The notes beneath the pieces were generated by a model that was not told the origin of the DNA, did no database searches, and saw nothing but the letters and a program-made list of their open reading frames with translations. Positions 34,531 to 44,283 of a stretch of DNA of 64,000 nt are shown in pieces (the stretch's first letter is position 1; each line of letters starts with the position of its first letter). Where the stretch lies: NCBI RefSeq assembly GCF_900156745.1, contig NZ_LT707065.1:4216001-4280000 (forward strand). Reading direction: 5' to 3'. The DNA comes from Achromobacter sp. MFA1 R4 (GTDB lineage: Bacteria; Pseudomonadota; Gammaproteobacteria; Burkholderiales; Burkholderiaceae_B). Made by a program: the position numbers and the translations under genes.

Positions 34531-35853
34531 CTAGAAGCGGGACGAGAGCTGCAGCCCGAAGATGTGGGCGTTGCTGTCGTACGTGCCCGCGACGAGGCCC
34601 TTGGTGGCCTGGCTGCCGGACGTGGTGTCGATGTCCGTCTTGCGCAGGTACAGGTAGGTATAGCCGACGTCGATGGTGGTGTCTTTCGTGGCGGCCCATT
34701 GCACGCCGGTCGAGAACCAGTAGCGGTCGTTGTCGGGCAGGGAGGTCGGGCGGTCGGCGGCGTCGTGCACCGGCGACTGGTCGAACGCCAGGCCGAACTT
34801 CCACTTCCAGGCCGGGGCGAACTTGTAATTCGCGCCCACCGCGACGCGCCACGTATCGCGGAAGTTGAGCGGCAGCACGTCATCGCGCGCGCCCGTCCCC
34901 GAGTTTTTGATCTTGAGCTCGGGGATGCTGCTCCAGCCGGTCCACGACACGTCGCCCAACAGCTCCCATTTTTCATTGAGCTGGTGCGTGGCGCTCAGGA
35001 TCAGCGTGTCGGGCAGGTCGACGTTGGCCTTGGCGTCGAACGACACCGACCGGCCGCCCGGGGCGATGTTGTCGATGTCGGTGTCGCCCGTGGCCGAGTG
35101 CTTGATCTTCGAGCGGTAGGACAGGCCGATGCGCGTGTCTTCCGTGGGTTGCAGCATGAAGCCGACGTTCCAGCCCCAGGCATCGCCCTTCAGGTTCAGG
35201 TCCGCGTCGCCGGTCGTGGCCAGCGGCAGGCCGGCGATGGGCACCACGGTTTTCTTCTTGTAGTTGGCGTCGATATGCTGCCAGTTCACGCCGAAACCCA
35301 TCGAGAATTTCTCGTTGACCTTGTAGGCGATGGACGGGTTGACGTTGATGGTTTTGATGTCGAACTTGTTGGAGTGGTATTGGCCCACCCAGCCGTCGTC
35401 GTACTCGGTCATCAGGCCGAACGGCGCGCCGATGCCCAGGCCGACGTACCACTGCTCGTTCAGTTGCCAGGAGCCGTAGATGTTGGGCACGACGCCCAGG
35501 TTGCCCGCGTCCCCGCCGTTGCCGCCGGTGGGCACCGACCCGTTCAGGCCCGATCCGGGAATGCCGGGAACGCTGGGATTGCGGCTGTTGCCGTTGTCGG
35601 AGAACTTGAACGATGGCCTGACCAGGCTCACCCCGCCGGAGAAATTGAGGCCCGGCAGATAGGTCAGGCCTGCCGGGTTGTAATACATGATGCTGGCATT
35701 CTCCGGGTTTGCCGCCGAGCCCGCATACGCGTTGCCCAGACCGCTGGCGTTCTGCTCCAAGAGCTGAAAGCCGGCGCCGTAGGACGTTGCGGACGCGCCC
35801 AGGCCGACCAATACGGCCGACAGAGTGCTCAGGGACAATGGACGTCTGCGCAT
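34531..35853 (-). CDS. fadL: FadL/OmpP1-family outer-membrane fatty-acid transporter
   Basis: The 440-residue protein has a signal peptide (MRRRPLSLSTLSAVLVGLGA, cut near SYG/AG). Mature start GAGFQLLEQNASGLGNAYAG is the FadL hatch signature, and NASIMYYNPAGLTYLPG is the conserved NPA stretch. The barrel ends in LQLSSRF with terminal Phe. FadL imports long-chain fatty acids by lateral diffusion. GAGGAGG precedes the ATG at 35853, so an in-frame codon 14 residues earlier was rejected. It stands inside the beta-oxidation island, as expected for uptake coupled to breakdown. Confidence 0.93.
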   Translation of the reverse strand: MRRRPLSLSTLSAVLVGLGASATSYGAGFQLLEQNASGLGNAYAGSAANPENASIMYYNPAGLTYLPGLNFSGGVSLVRPSFKFSDNGNSRNPSVPGIPGSGLNGSVPTGGNGGDAGNLGVVPNIYGSWQLNEQWYVGLGIGAPFGLMTEYDDGWVGQYHSNKFDIKTINVNPSIAYKVNEKFSMGFGVNWQHIDANYKKKTVVPIAGLPLATTGDADLNLKGDAWGWNVGFMLQPTEDTRIGLSYRSKIKHSATGDTDIDNIAPGGRSVSFDAKANVDLPDTLILSATHQLNEKWELLGDVSWTGWSSIPELKIKNSGTGARDDVLPLNFRDTWRVAVGANYKFAPAWKWKFGLAFDQSPVHDAADRPTSLPDNDRYWFSTGVQWAATKDTTIDVGYTYLYLRKTDIDTTSGSQATKGLVAGTYDSNAHIFGLQLSSRF

Positions 35854-35912
35854 GGTACTGCCTCCTCGAGTTGGATGTGTGTCTCTCTCTTCCACTGCCG
35901 AGTTGCCCCGGT

Positions 35913-37880
35913 CTAATCGGCGCTAGCCGCTGTGCTGCGGTGCTGCATGGTGCTGCTTTCCTGGTAATGCAAAGGGCCGCCTGTAAAAGGCGCGAAGCCC
36001 GTACCGAAAATCACGCCCGCGTCGGCCAGGTCGGCGTCGGCCACGATGCCGCCGGCAACGCGTTGCCGCGTGGCGTCGATGAGCGGCTGGATCAGGCGCT
36101 GCGCCAGGCCGGCCGGCGCGGCGGCGGCGTCCGTGCCGCGCTGCTTGACCGGCTTGCCGTCGCGCCAGGTGTAAAAGCCCTTTCCGCTCTTCTTGCCCAG
36201 TTCCTTGCGCGCCAGCCGGTCGGCCAGGCAGCGCGGCGGCTCGGCGCCGCCTGCAAGTTCCGCGCCCGCGGCGCGCGCGATGTCCAGCCCCACCGTGTCC
36301 GCCAGTTCCAGCGGCCCCATCGGCATGCCGAAGGCCACCATGGCGGCGTCCACGGTTTCCGGCGCGACGCCGTCGTCCACGCTGCGCATGGCGGCCAGCA
36401 TGTAGGGCGCGAGCACGGCATTGACCAGAAAGCCCGGCGCGCTCTTGACCGGCAGCGCCAGCTTGTCGATCTGGCCGACGAAGGCGCAGGCGCGCGCCTG
36501 CTCGGCGGGATCGTCCCCGTCCGCGTGCACGACCTCGACCAGCGGCATCTTGGCGACGGGATTGAAGAAATGGATGCCCACCAGGCGCTGCGGCCGGGCC
36601 AGGCCCGCGCGCAGCGTTTCCAGCGACAGGCTGGACGTGTTGGTGGCCAGCAGCGCGCCGGGCTTCATGCGGGGTTCGAGCGACTGGTACAGGGCGCGCT
36701 TGGCCTCGGGCTGTTCGCTGATGGCCTCGATGACGACGTCCGCCAGCGGCACGCCGTGCCCGTCCGGGTCCGGCACGAGGCGGTCGAACGCGGCGCGCGC
36801 CAGCCGCGGATCTTTCAGGCGGCGGGCGTAGAGCTCGCCGGCGCGCTTGATGGCGGGCGCGATGCGCGCCATGTCCTGGTCCTGCAGCGTGACCGTCATG
36901 CCCTTGTACGCGCACCAGGCGGCGATGTCGCCGCCCATCACGCCGGCGCCCACCACGTGCACGTGGCGCGCGGGCGCGACGCCGGGCTGCTTGCCGTTGG
37001 CCTTCAGGCGCTCCTGCAGGCGGAACACCCGCAGCAGATTGCGCGCCGTGCCGGACGAAATGATGCGGTCGATGAGGTCCGGCGCCTTGAGCGCATTGCC
37101 GCCGTGCTTTTCCCAGATGTCGACGATGGCGGGGGCGGCGGGGTAATGGCCCAGCGGATCCTTGGCGGTGATCTGCTTGCGCGCGCGCTTGGCCACGATG
37201 GCCTTGAGCGGCCAGCGGTTCAGCAAACCGCCCAGGCCGCGCGCGCGGCGGGCAGGTTTGCGCGACAGCACCGTCTGGCGCGCTGCGGCGAGCAAGAGGC
37301 GCGGCGGCACGCGCGCGTCGGCCAGGCCCAGCGCGGCCGCGCGGCGGGCATCGGCGCCGCGGCCGGTCAGCATCATGTCCAGCGCGGCGGGCGCGCCGAT
37401 CACCTGCGGCAGGCGCAGCATGCCGCCCCAGCCGGGGAAAATGCCCAGCATGACTTCGGGCAGCGCCAGCGACGTGCCAGGCTGGTCCGCGACCAGCCGG
37501 TAGCGGCAGGCCAGCGCAAGTTCCAGGCCGCCGCCCAGGCAATGGCCCTGGATCAGCGCGAGGGTGGGGTAGCGCACGCCGGCCAGGCGGTTCATGAGGT
37601 TCCAGCCGCGCGCCACCAGGCCGCGCGCCTGCTCGGGCGTGTCCAGGCTGGCGAATTCGTTGACGTCGGCGCCCACGATGAAGCCGGTGGCCTTGCCGGA
37701 CTGGATGATGAGCCCCTTGGGCGGATCGGCGTCCAACGCGTCCAGCACGACGGTGAGCTCGGCCAGGGTGTCGGCCGACAGCGCATTGACCGCGCTGCCG
37801 GCGCGGTCGAATGTCAGCCACGCCACGCCGTCGGGGTCGCGGTCCAGGCGCCAGTGGGATAGCGTTTGCATCGTCGTCAT
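35913..37880 (-). CDS. 3-hydroxyacyl-CoA dehydrogenase/enoyl-CoA hydratase, FadB/FadJ type
   Basis: The 655-residue fusion has classical order. The crotonase domain comes first (GKATGFIVGADVNEFASL, QGHCLGGGLELALACRYRL, LPEVMLGIFPGWGGMLRLPQ), then the dehydrogenase (VHVVGAGVMGGDIAAWCA, GIHFFNPVAKMPLVEVV). Somewhat shorter than FadB (about 715 residues). The ATG at 37880 overlaps the thiolase stop (ATGA), so alpha- and beta-type subunits are coupled as in fadIJ/fadBA, with the thiolase first. It probably acts with that thiolase on a chain length different from the FadN set. It ends 59 bases before fadL. Confidence 0.9.
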   Translation of the reverse strand: MTTMQTLSHWRLDRDPDGVAWLTFDRAGSAVNALSADTLAELTVVLDALDADPPKGLIIQSGKATGFIVGADVNEFASLDTPEQARGLVARGWNLMNRLAGVRYPTLALIQGHCLGGGLELALACRYRLVADQPGTSLALPEVMLGIFPGWGGMLRLPQVIGAPAALDMMLTGRGADARRAAALGLADARVPPRLLLAAARQTVLSRKPARRARGLGGLLNRWPLKAIVAKRARKQITAKDPLGHYPAAPAIVDIWEKHGGNALKAPDLIDRIISSGTARNLLRVFRLQERLKANGKQPGVAPARHVHVVGAGVMGGDIAAWCAYKGMTVTLQDQDMARIAPAIKRAGELYARRLKDPRLARAAFDRLVPDPDGHGVPLADVVIEAISEQPEAKRALYQSLEPRMKPGALLATNTSSLSLETLRAGLARPQRLVGIHFFNPVAKMPLVEVVHADGDDPAEQARACAFVGQIDKLALPVKSAPGFLVNAVLAPYMLAAMRSVDDGVAPETVDAAMVAFGMPMGPLELADTVGLDIARAAGAELAGGAEPPRCLADRLARKELGKKSGKGFYTWRDGKPVKQRGTDAAAAPAGLAQRLIQPLIDATRQRVAGGIVADADLADAGVIFGTGFAPFTGGPLHYQESSTMQHRSTAASAD

Positions 37881-39169
37881 GGGCGGTCCTCGTCCAGGGT
37901 TTCGACCAGCATCGCGCCGCCTTGGCCGCCGCCGATGCAGATGGCCGCCATGCCGCGCCTGGCGCCGCGGCGCCGGAGCGCATGCAGCAGATGCAGCACG
38001 ATGCGCGCGCCGGAGGCGCCCACCGGATGCCCGATGGCGATGGCGCCGCCGTCCACGTTCAGCCGCGCCGCGTCCAGATCGCCCCATGCTGGCGTGCCGA
38101 AGTTTTCCTGGCAATAGGCCTCGTCCCGCCACGCGGCCAGGCAGCCTAGCACCTGCGCCGCGAAGGCTTCGTTGATTTCCCACAAGTCCAGGTCATTCAG
38201 GCCCAGGCCGTGGCGCTGCAGGATCGGGGTGGCGGCGTGCACGGGACCCAGGCCCATGATCGCAGGATCCAGGCCGGCCCACTGCGTATCCACGATGCGG
38301 CCGAGCGGATGCAGGTTCCACTGCTGCACGGCCTCTTCGGACGCCAGCACCAGCATGGCCGCGCCGTCCGTGACCTGCGAACTGTTGCCCGCGGTGATGT
38401 TGCCCCAGGGCTTGTCGAACACGGGCTTGAGCTTGGCGAGCCTGTCGGGCGTGGAGTCTTCACGCACGCCGTCGTCCTCGGCATGCAGCTTGCCCTGCGT
38501 GTCGATCAGCGGCGTGATCTCAGGCATGCCGGCCGCGCGGGCAGCCAGCGCGCGCTGATGGCTGCGCGCCGCGTAGGCGTCCATCGCGGCGCGGTCGATG
38601 CCGAACAGCGTGGCGACGTTTTCGGCCGTCTGGCCCATCGACAGGCCCACGACCGGGTCCGTCAGGCCCTTGAGCAGACCGATGACGGGCGCCAGATGCT
38701 TTGGCCGGAAGCCGCCCAGCGCCTTGAGCCTGGCGCCCACGCCGCGCGCGGCATACCAGCGCGACAGCCAGCGCACCATGTCGTCGGAAAAGAGGACGGG
38801 CGCGCGCGACAGCGCATCGGTGCCGCCGGCCAGCACCAGGTGCGAGCGGCCCGATTGGATGTTGGCGATGCCGGAATCCAGCGCCTGCATGCCGGACGCG
38901 CAGTTGCGCATGACGGTCCAGCCGGGCACCTTGTCGCCGCACCCCAGTCGCAGCGAGATCACGCGGCCGATGTTCACTTCCTCGGGCGAAGGCGCGGCGC
39001 AGCCCACGATGACCTCATCCAGGTCGGTGGGCGCATAGGGTTGGCGCAGCAGCAGGGCGCGGCCGGCCTGCACCGCCAGGTCCCCGGCGGAGAAGGGCCC
39101 GGGGCCCGTGCGCGCCTTCAGGAAGGGCGTGCGCGATCCGTCGATGACGTAAACCGGTTTGAATGCCAT
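37877..39169 (-). CDS. Acetyl-CoA C-acyltransferase (thiolase), FadI type
   Basis: The 430-residue thiolase has active-site Cys in VMRNCASGMQALDSGI, His in GHPVGASGARIV and second Cys in CIGGGQGGAML. Its length and the YVIDGSRTPFLKARTGPGPF start resemble FadI rather than FadA. It lies 11 bases after fadE and overlaps the FadB-like gene by 4 bases. A purine-rich GGGGGGAA precedes the ATG. It cleaves 3-ketoacyl-CoA. Confidence 0.91.
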   Translation of the reverse strand: MAFKPVYVIDGSRTPFLKARTGPGPFSAGDLAVQAGRALLLRQPYAPTDLDEVIVGCAAPSPEEVNIGRVISLRLGCGDKVPGWTVMRNCASGMQALDSGIANIQSGRSHLVLAGGTDALSRAPVLFSDDMVRWLSRWYAARGVGARLKALGGFRPKHLAPVIGLLKGLTDPVVGLSMGQTAENVATLFGIDRAAMDAYAARSHQRALAARAAGMPEITPLIDTQGKLHAEDDGVREDSTPDRLAKLKPVFDKPWGNITAGNSSQVTDGAAMLVLASEEAVQQWNLHPLGRIVDTQWAGLDPAIMGLGPVHAATPILQRHGLGLNDLDLWEINEAFAAQVLGCLAAWRDEAYCQENFGTPAWGDLDAARLNVDGGAIAIGHPVGASGARIVLHLLHALRRRGARRGMAAICIGGGQGGAMLVETLDEDRP

Positions 39170-39180
39170 CCGTTCCCCCC

Positions 39181-41529
39181 TCAGGCGACCTTGCGTTCGG
39201 CCGTGGGCCGGTCCGCGCCGGCGGCGCCCAGATCAAAGGGGAAATCATCCACTTTCACCACGGCATCGCGCAAGCGGTTGCGGCGCTTCACGACGGCGTA
39301 TTCCTCCGCGGTGATGCCGCCGATGGCCACCGCCGCGTCGGCGATGTCGCGCACGTTGGCTTGCGGATTGCCGTCCAGCACGCCGCGTTTTTCCAGCTCG
39401 CGGATCTTGGCTTCGATCGGCTCGGCGTCCAGCGTGGCCGCCAGCGCCAGCTCGATCGCGCCCACCGGTTCGTCGGCGGTGTCGGGCAGGTGGCATCCGG
39501 CGGTCAGGCGGTCGCGCGTGGCGCTGGGGCTGATGAGCAGGCGCGCCACGTCCTGGCCAAGCTGGTCCGAGGGCGGGACCTGGCTGTGGCCCCACGGGAA
39601 CACAATGCGGCGCAGGATCCATGCGACGGGGCGGTTGGGGAAGTTGTCCAGGACGCCGTCAAAGGCTTCCTGCGCCTTGTACAGCGCGTCCTGGACGGAC
39701 CAGTGCGCCAGCGGCGCGTCGGCCGCCTGGCGGCCTTCGTCCTCAAAGCGCTTGAGCGTGGCGCTGATCAGGTACATCTGCGACAGCACGTCGCCCAGGC
39801 GCGCGGACAGGCGCTCGCGGCGCTTCAGGCTGCCGCCCAGCACCAGCATCGAGGTGTCGGCCAGCAGCGCGAACGCGGCGCAATAGCGCGAGAGAAGCTG
39901 GTAATAGCGCTTCATGCCGGGCGCGACGTCGGCATTCACGGCGGCAAAGCGCGCGCCGGTCAGGGCGGTGCCCAGCGCGCGCAGCGTGTTGCGGACCACG
40001 AAGCCCGCATGGCCCCAGAACGCGGCGTCGAAATCGTCGAGCCCCTGCTTGCGGTCCGGCGACTGCGCGGCCCGCATTTCCGCCAGCACGTAGGGATGGC
40101 AGCGGATCGCGCCCTGGCCGAAGATGATGAGGCTGCGCGTCAGGATGTTGGCGCCTTCCACGGTGATGCCGATGGGGATCTGCTGATAGGCGCGGCCCAG
40201 GAAGTTGGACGGTCCCAGGCAGATGCCCTTGCCGCCGACCACGTCCATGCCGTCGTTGACGACCTGGCGCGCGCGTTCGGTGACGTGGTACTTCACGATG
40301 GCCGACACGACCGAGGGCTTTTCGCCCAGGTCCACGGCGCCCGCCGTCATGGTGCGCGCGGCGTCCATCATGTAGGTGTGTCCGCCGATGCGGGCCAGCG
40401 CTTCTTCGACGCCCTCGAACTTGCCGACCGGCATCCGGAACTGGCTGCGCACGCGGGCATAGCCGCCCACGGCGCGGGCCGTGAGCTTGGACATGCCGGT
40501 ATTGGACGAGGGCAGCGAGATCGAGCGGCCCGCGGCCAGGCATTCCATCAGCATGCGCCAGCCCTGTCCGGCCATGGCCGGACCGCCGATGATGAAGTCC
40601 AGCGGCATGAAGACGTCGGTGCCGCGGGTGGGCCCGTTCATGAACATGGCGTTCAGCGGGAAGTGGCGGCGGCCGGTGTCCACGCCAGGATGATCGTGCG
40701 GCACCAGCGCGCAGGTGATGCCCAGGTCCTTCTTGCCGCCCAGCAGCCCGTCCGGGTCGTACAGGCGGAACGCCAGGCCCAGCAGGGTGCAGACGGGCGC
40801 GAGCGTGATGTAGCGCTTGTCCCAGGTGACGCGCATGCCGATCACTTCACGGCCCTGCCATTCGCCCTTGCAGACGATGCCGCTGTCCGGAATGGCCGCC
40901 GCGTCGGACCCGGCCCAGGGGCTGGTCAGCGCGAAGGCGGGCACTTCTTCGCCGCGCGCCAGGCGCGGCAGGTAGTGGTTCTTCTGTTCCTCGGTGCCGT
41001 AGTGCAGCAGCAGCTCCGCGGGGCCGAGCGAGTTCGGCACCATGACCGACACGGCCAGCGCGGAGGACCGCGTGGACAGCTTGGTCACGATTTCGGAGTG
41101 GGCATACGCGGAGAACGCCAGGCCGCCGTATTGCTTGGGGATGATCATGCCCAGAAAGCCCTCGGCCTTCAGGTAGTTCCAGACGTCCGCGGGCAGGTCG
41201 AAGCGCTCTTGCGTGACGTGCCAGTCATTGACCATGCGGCAGGCGGTCTCGGCCTGGTTGTCCAGGAAGCGCTGCTCTTCGTCGGTCAGGCGCGGCCGGG
41301 GATAGGCCAGCAGGCGGCTCCAGTCGGGCCGCCCGCGAAACAGCTCGCCCTCCCACCAGACCGTGCCGGCCTCCAGCGCGTCGCGCTCGGTGTCGGACAT
41401 CTGCGGCAGCACCTTGCGATACAGGTTGAAGATCGGCGCCGACAGCAGCGCCCTGCGGAGGGGGCGCACGCCCAGCAGCACTGCGACCAGGAGCGCAATG
41501 ACAACCAGCGTGACGATGACTGCGACCAT
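39181..41529 (-). CDS. fadE: Acyl-CoA dehydrogenase FadE
   Basis: This 782-residue large membrane-associated acyl-CoA dehydrogenase has an N-terminal hydrophobic helix (MVAVIVTLVVIALLVAVLLG), an acyl-CoA dehydrogenase core (EGFLGMIIPKQYGGLAFSAY, FALTSPWAGSDAAAIPDSG, NPSN-like SLPSSNTGMSKLTAR) and the FadE-specific C-terminal DUF1974. It makes the first double bond of beta-oxidation with FAD. AGGAG precedes the ATG. It follows tetR by 88 bases on the same strand, so the regulator and enzyme may share a transcript. Confidence 0.92.
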   Translation of the reverse strand: MVAVIVTLVVIALLVAVLLGVRPLRRALLSAPIFNLYRKVLPQMSDTERDALEAGTVWWEGELFRGRPDWSRLLAYPRPRLTDEEQRFLDNQAETACRMVNDWHVTQERFDLPADVWNYLKAEGFLGMIIPKQYGGLAFSAYAHSEIVTKLSTRSSALAVSVMVPNSLGPAELLLHYGTEEQKNHYLPRLARGEEVPAFALTSPWAGSDAAAIPDSGIVCKGEWQGREVIGMRVTWDKRYITLAPVCTLLGLAFRLYDPDGLLGGKKDLGITCALVPHDHPGVDTGRRHFPLNAMFMNGPTRGTDVFMPLDFIIGGPAMAGQGWRMLMECLAAGRSISLPSSNTGMSKLTARAVGGYARVRSQFRMPVGKFEGVEEALARIGGHTYMMDAARTMTAGAVDLGEKPSVVSAIVKYHVTERARQVVNDGMDVVGGKGICLGPSNFLGRAYQQIPIGITVEGANILTRSLIIFGQGAIRCHPYVLAEMRAAQSPDRKQGLDDFDAAFWGHAGFVVRNTLRALGTALTGARFAAVNADVAPGMKRYYQLLSRYCAAFALLADTSMLVLGGSLKRRERLSARLGDVLSQMYLISATLKRFEDEGRQAADAPLAHWSVQDALYKAQEAFDGVLDNFPNRPVAWILRRIVFPWGHSQVPPSDQLGQDVARLLISPSATRDRLTAGCHLPDTADEPVGAIELALAATLDAEPIEAKIRELEKRGVLDGNPQANVRDIADAAVAIGGITAEEYAVVKRRNRLRDAVVKVDDFPFDLGAAGADRPTAERKVA

Positions 41530-41617
41530 TTCTTTGTCTCCTCGGTTTTCTTCAGGTGTCTGGCGACCGTCTGGCGTTGCTTGCCGGGCGGCGGTCTGGT
41601 CGGACGGGGCAGGCGGG

Positions 41618-42301
41618 TCAGGCGCCTCCGGGGCTCGGGGCCAGGTGCGGCAAGGGCGAGCGCAGCCCGCCCAGCAGGAAACTCATCAGTCTCGGCAGCA
41701 GCAGTTCACGGTCGTTGGGCTGGTCGGCCTCGTCGCCGCCCAGGCCGGTGACCGAGCGCAGGAGATCGGTGCCCATGATGGCGTACGAGGTCGCGCCCAG
41801 CATGAACTGAAAGCGCCAGATGATCTCGGCGCGCGGCACATCGGGCAGCGCGGCGAAGAGGGCGTTGCGGTAGCGCTCGAGCACGTCCGCGTACTCCTCG
41901 GCGAACAGCGCGCGGATGAAATCCGTGGGATCGGTCATCGTGCGTTCCAGGAGCGGCAGGAACGTGCTGCCGGCCTGCGCGGGATCGGCAGCCAGGCGCA
42001 GCAGGGTGCCGAAGAACGCATCCACGATCTGCGAGGGCTTCAGGGGCTTGCCGGCGGATTGCGCCTCCAGTTCGTCCAATAGACGCATGCGCTCGCGGTT
42101 CAGCACCTCGAGGCGGCGTTTGAGCACCGCCTGCACGAGTGACTCCTTGGAGCCGAAGTGGTAGTTCACCGACGCGAGGTTCACGCCGGCCGCGCCGGTG
42201 ATCTGGCGCATGGACGTCGCTTCGTGCCCTTGTTGTGCAAACAGGGCTTCGGCGGTGTCCAGGATGGCTTCCCTCGTGGACGTGGATTTGATTTCTTGCA
42301 T
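41618..42301 (-). CDS. TetR-family regulator, probable repressor of the fatty-acid island
   Basis: The 227-residue regulator has an N-terminal HTH (TSMRQITGAAGVNLASVNYH, residues about 29-48) with the GSKESLVQAVLKRR follow-on helix, and a TetR C-terminal ligand domain. It is upstream of fadE on the same strand, the place of FadR/PsrA-type acyl-CoA-sensing TetR repressors. Two overlapping palindromes start 4 bases before its ATG, so it probably represses itself and the downstream genes. No Shine-Dalgarno is visible, since the operator occupies that position. Confidence 0.87.
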   Translation of the reverse strand: MQEIKSTSTREAILDTAEALFAQQGHEATSMRQITGAAGVNLASVNYHFGSKESLVQAVLKRRLEVLNRERMRLLDELEAQSAGKPLKPSQIVDAFFGTLLRLAADPAQAGSTFLPLLERTMTDPTDFIRALFAEEYADVLERYRNALFAALPDVPRAEIIWRFQFMLGATSYAIMGTDLLRSVTGLGGDEADQPNDRELLLPRLMSFLLGGLRSPLPHLAPSPGGA

Positions 42302-42678
42302 ATGGTTGAATTCAAACGTTTGTTTTAAAGCATTATGCGTGAGGGAAGGAGGAGAGGCGAGCCTCGGCTATCCCCAATAGGGTTTACCCCTAACCATCCA
42401 TGTCCCATGTGTCGGTTTTGCGGGACGAGCCCGCCGCATCGGGCGTAAGAACGAGACCCGGCCGGGATTAAGGATGAGGGGCTCCCTGAGCCCCTGGCTG
42501 AGAATTGGCCGAACGGCCTCGGACACCGGCCCTAGGATGAATGTGCTCTGGAACGCACGCGGAAAACACCGCAGTATCAGCGCGAGAACGTGAATGCATT
42601 GCCCCGGCTGCGTGCCGGGCGAGGCCCTACGCAGACACGGCGCGGCAGGCCAATCGCCCTGATACAGGAGCACGAGAA
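42302..42678. other. Gap between tetR and the formyltransferase-like gene
   Basis: No convincing gene is seen. The tetR side holds the palindromes at 42306-42322. Further on, an 8-base hairpin AGGGGCTC-CCT-GAGCCCCT (42477-42495) lacks a T-run and is not a clear terminator; it could act in the leader of the downstream gene. An open frame on the minus strand (42368-42949) has no ribosome site or recognisable domain. Confidence 0.55.
42306..42322. promoter_or_regulatory. Overlapping palindromes TTGAATTCAA and CAAACGTTTG, probable TetR operator
   Basis: The two perfect 10-base palindromes (42306-42315 and 42313-42322) share CAA. They sit directly before the tetR start in an AT-rich patch. PsrA/FadR-type TetR operators are similar AT-flanked palindromes. 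Confidence 0.55.
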
Positions 42679-44283
42679 ATGAAGACGTACAAGGTGGGAT
42701 TGCTGGTTGACGGGTATGAGCAACCCGGCTGGATGCATGAGATGGTTGAGTGGCTCGTCCATAGCCAGGACTTCGAGCTTGCGGCCTTGCTGGTGATGGA
42801 CGGGGAGGCGCCCGACAGCGCGCCGCGGCTGGGCGTGAAGGCGCTGTTCGGCACCCTGTCCCGTCTCGAGGGCAAGCTGCTGCCGCAGAAACAGCGCGCC
42901 ATGCTGGCATGCCGGGACATGCGCGAACACCTGCCGCAGTCGGGCACATCGGTGATCGCGCTCGCGCCCGGCGACGAGGACGCGCAGGCGCGCGCCGAGG
43001 TGCAGGCGCTGGGCCTGGATCTGGTGATCACGTTGGGCGCGTCGCTCGCCACGCGCGCGCAGCTGGCGAGCTGGTCGCGGCTGGGCGTGTGGCAGTTGAG
43101 CTATTCCGATATCGCGGTGTCGACGAGCCGTTATGCAGGCTTCTGGGAAGTCTTTCAACGCGAAGACCACACCACCGTGAAACTGTGGCGCGTCGGCGAA
43201 AAAGAGGAAGACGACGAGCTGCTGGACCAGCGCAGTTTCAACACCGAGGTGTTCTGGCTGAAGAACCAGGCGCGCGCATTCAGTTTGGGAAATTTCATGG
43301 TGTACGACGCCCTGCAGGCGCTGGCCCGCGATCGGCCTGGCGTCGCGCCGCCGGCCATGCAGATCATGAGCGGGCCGCGCCGCGCCGATCCCGCGGAGTG
43401 GGACAGCGCGGCATATATCGCGCGCCAGGCATGGTTAATGTCGGATCTGGTTGTGCGGCGCATCATGAAACGCAATATTCGCTGGCGGATCGGTATGTTT
43501 CCCTCCGCGCGCCAACAGGCCGTGGTGTCCGAGGCCATGGTATTGCAGCCGCCTAAGGGCAGGTTTTTCGCCGACCCCTTTGTTTATACGCACGATAAAA
43601 AGCCGTATATATTTTTCGAGGATTATGATTTTACGTCCCGCAAAGGCACGATCTCGGTCGCGACCTACTCCGACGGGGCTTTCCGGCTGCTGGGCACTGC
43701 GCTGAACCTGCCGTATCACCTTTCATTTCCGTATATTTTCGAACACGATGGCGTAACGTACATGGTCCCGGAAACCTGCGGAAATCGCAGTATAGAGCTA
43801 TGGAAATGCACTGAATTTCCGCTGAAATGGGAGCTCGACGTTAATCTGATGACGAATATTTCTGCGGTCGACACCATTATTTTTAAACACGGAGAATACT
43901 GGTGGTTATTAACAAATATCGACCGAACCGACGGCCAGAGCCATTGCGATGAATTATTTGCATTTTTTTCCGATTCGCCGCGCTCCACGACCTGGACGCC
44001 GCACGCCTGCAACCCGATCGTGCGCAACCCGATGCGCGCCCGCAACGCCGGAATCGTTGTGTCTCCTGGCGGGGACGTGATCCGCTGCGCCCAGTACCAG
44101 GGCTTCTGTCACTACGGCAAGGGCGTGTCGCTGAATCGGATCGACGAGCTGACACCCACCACGTACATCGAAACCGACGGCGAAATCCACTACGCAAACT
44201 TCCTGAGAAAACGCCATGCTTCAATGCACCATTGGCATCATCAGGGGGGGCACACGGTATTTGACTTCGCCTATATGGAGTAA
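42679..44283 (+). CDS. Formyltransferase-like plus beta-propeller glycosyltransferase-like (GINT-type) protein
   Basis: The 534-residue protein has two parts. Residues about 1-200 resemble a formyltransferase/GART-like Rossmann domain (VGLLVDGYEQPGWMHEMVEW, DLVITLGASL, LGVWQLSYSDI). Residues about 270-530 resemble the five-bladed propeller seen in glucosamine inositolphosphorylceramide transferase-like and glycoside-hydrolase-43-like proteins (GRFFADPFVYTHDKKPYIFF, EDYDFTSRKGTISVATYSD, YHLSFPYIFEHDGVTYMVPE). It probably modifies a sugar or lipid-linked glycan; the reaction is unknown. CAGGAG precedes the ATG. The second half is richer in A/T and uses ATA, CTA and TTA codons rare in neighbours, suggesting transfer. 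A terminator follows. Confidence 0.7.
   Translation: MKTYKVGLLVDGYEQPGWMHEMVEWLVHSQDFELAALLVMDGEAPDSAPRLGVKALFGTLSRLEGKLLPQKQRAMLACRDMREHLPQSGTSVIALAPGDEDAQARAEVQALGLDLVITLGASLATRAQLASWSRLGVWQLSYSDIAVSTSRYAGFWEVFQREDHTTVKLWRVGEKEEDDELLDQRSFNTEVFWLKNQARAFSLGNFMVYDALQALARDRPGVAPPAMQIMSGPRRADPAEWDSAAYIARQAWLMSDLVVRRIMKRNIRWRIGMFPSARQQAVVSEAMVLQPPKGRFFADPFVYTHDKKPYIFFEDYDFTSRKGTISVATYSDGAFRLLGTALNLPYHLSFPYIFEHDGVTYMVPETCGNRSIELWKCTEFPLKWELDVNLMTNISAVDTIIFKHGEYWWLLTNIDRTDGQSHCDELFAFFSDSPRSTTWTPHACNPIVRNPMRARNAGIVVSPGGDVIRCAQYQGFCHYGKGVSLNRIDELTPTTYIETDGEIHYANFLRKRHASMHHWHHQGGHTVFDFAYME

Noticed and set aside
42477-42495. Terminator hairpin before the formyltransferase-like gene
   Set aside because: Good 8-base stem but no T-run and no transcript ending nearby.
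42368-42949. Minus-strand open frame across the gap and the start of the formyltransferase-like gene
   Set aside because: No ribosome site, no recognisable domain, overlaps a better-supported gene.
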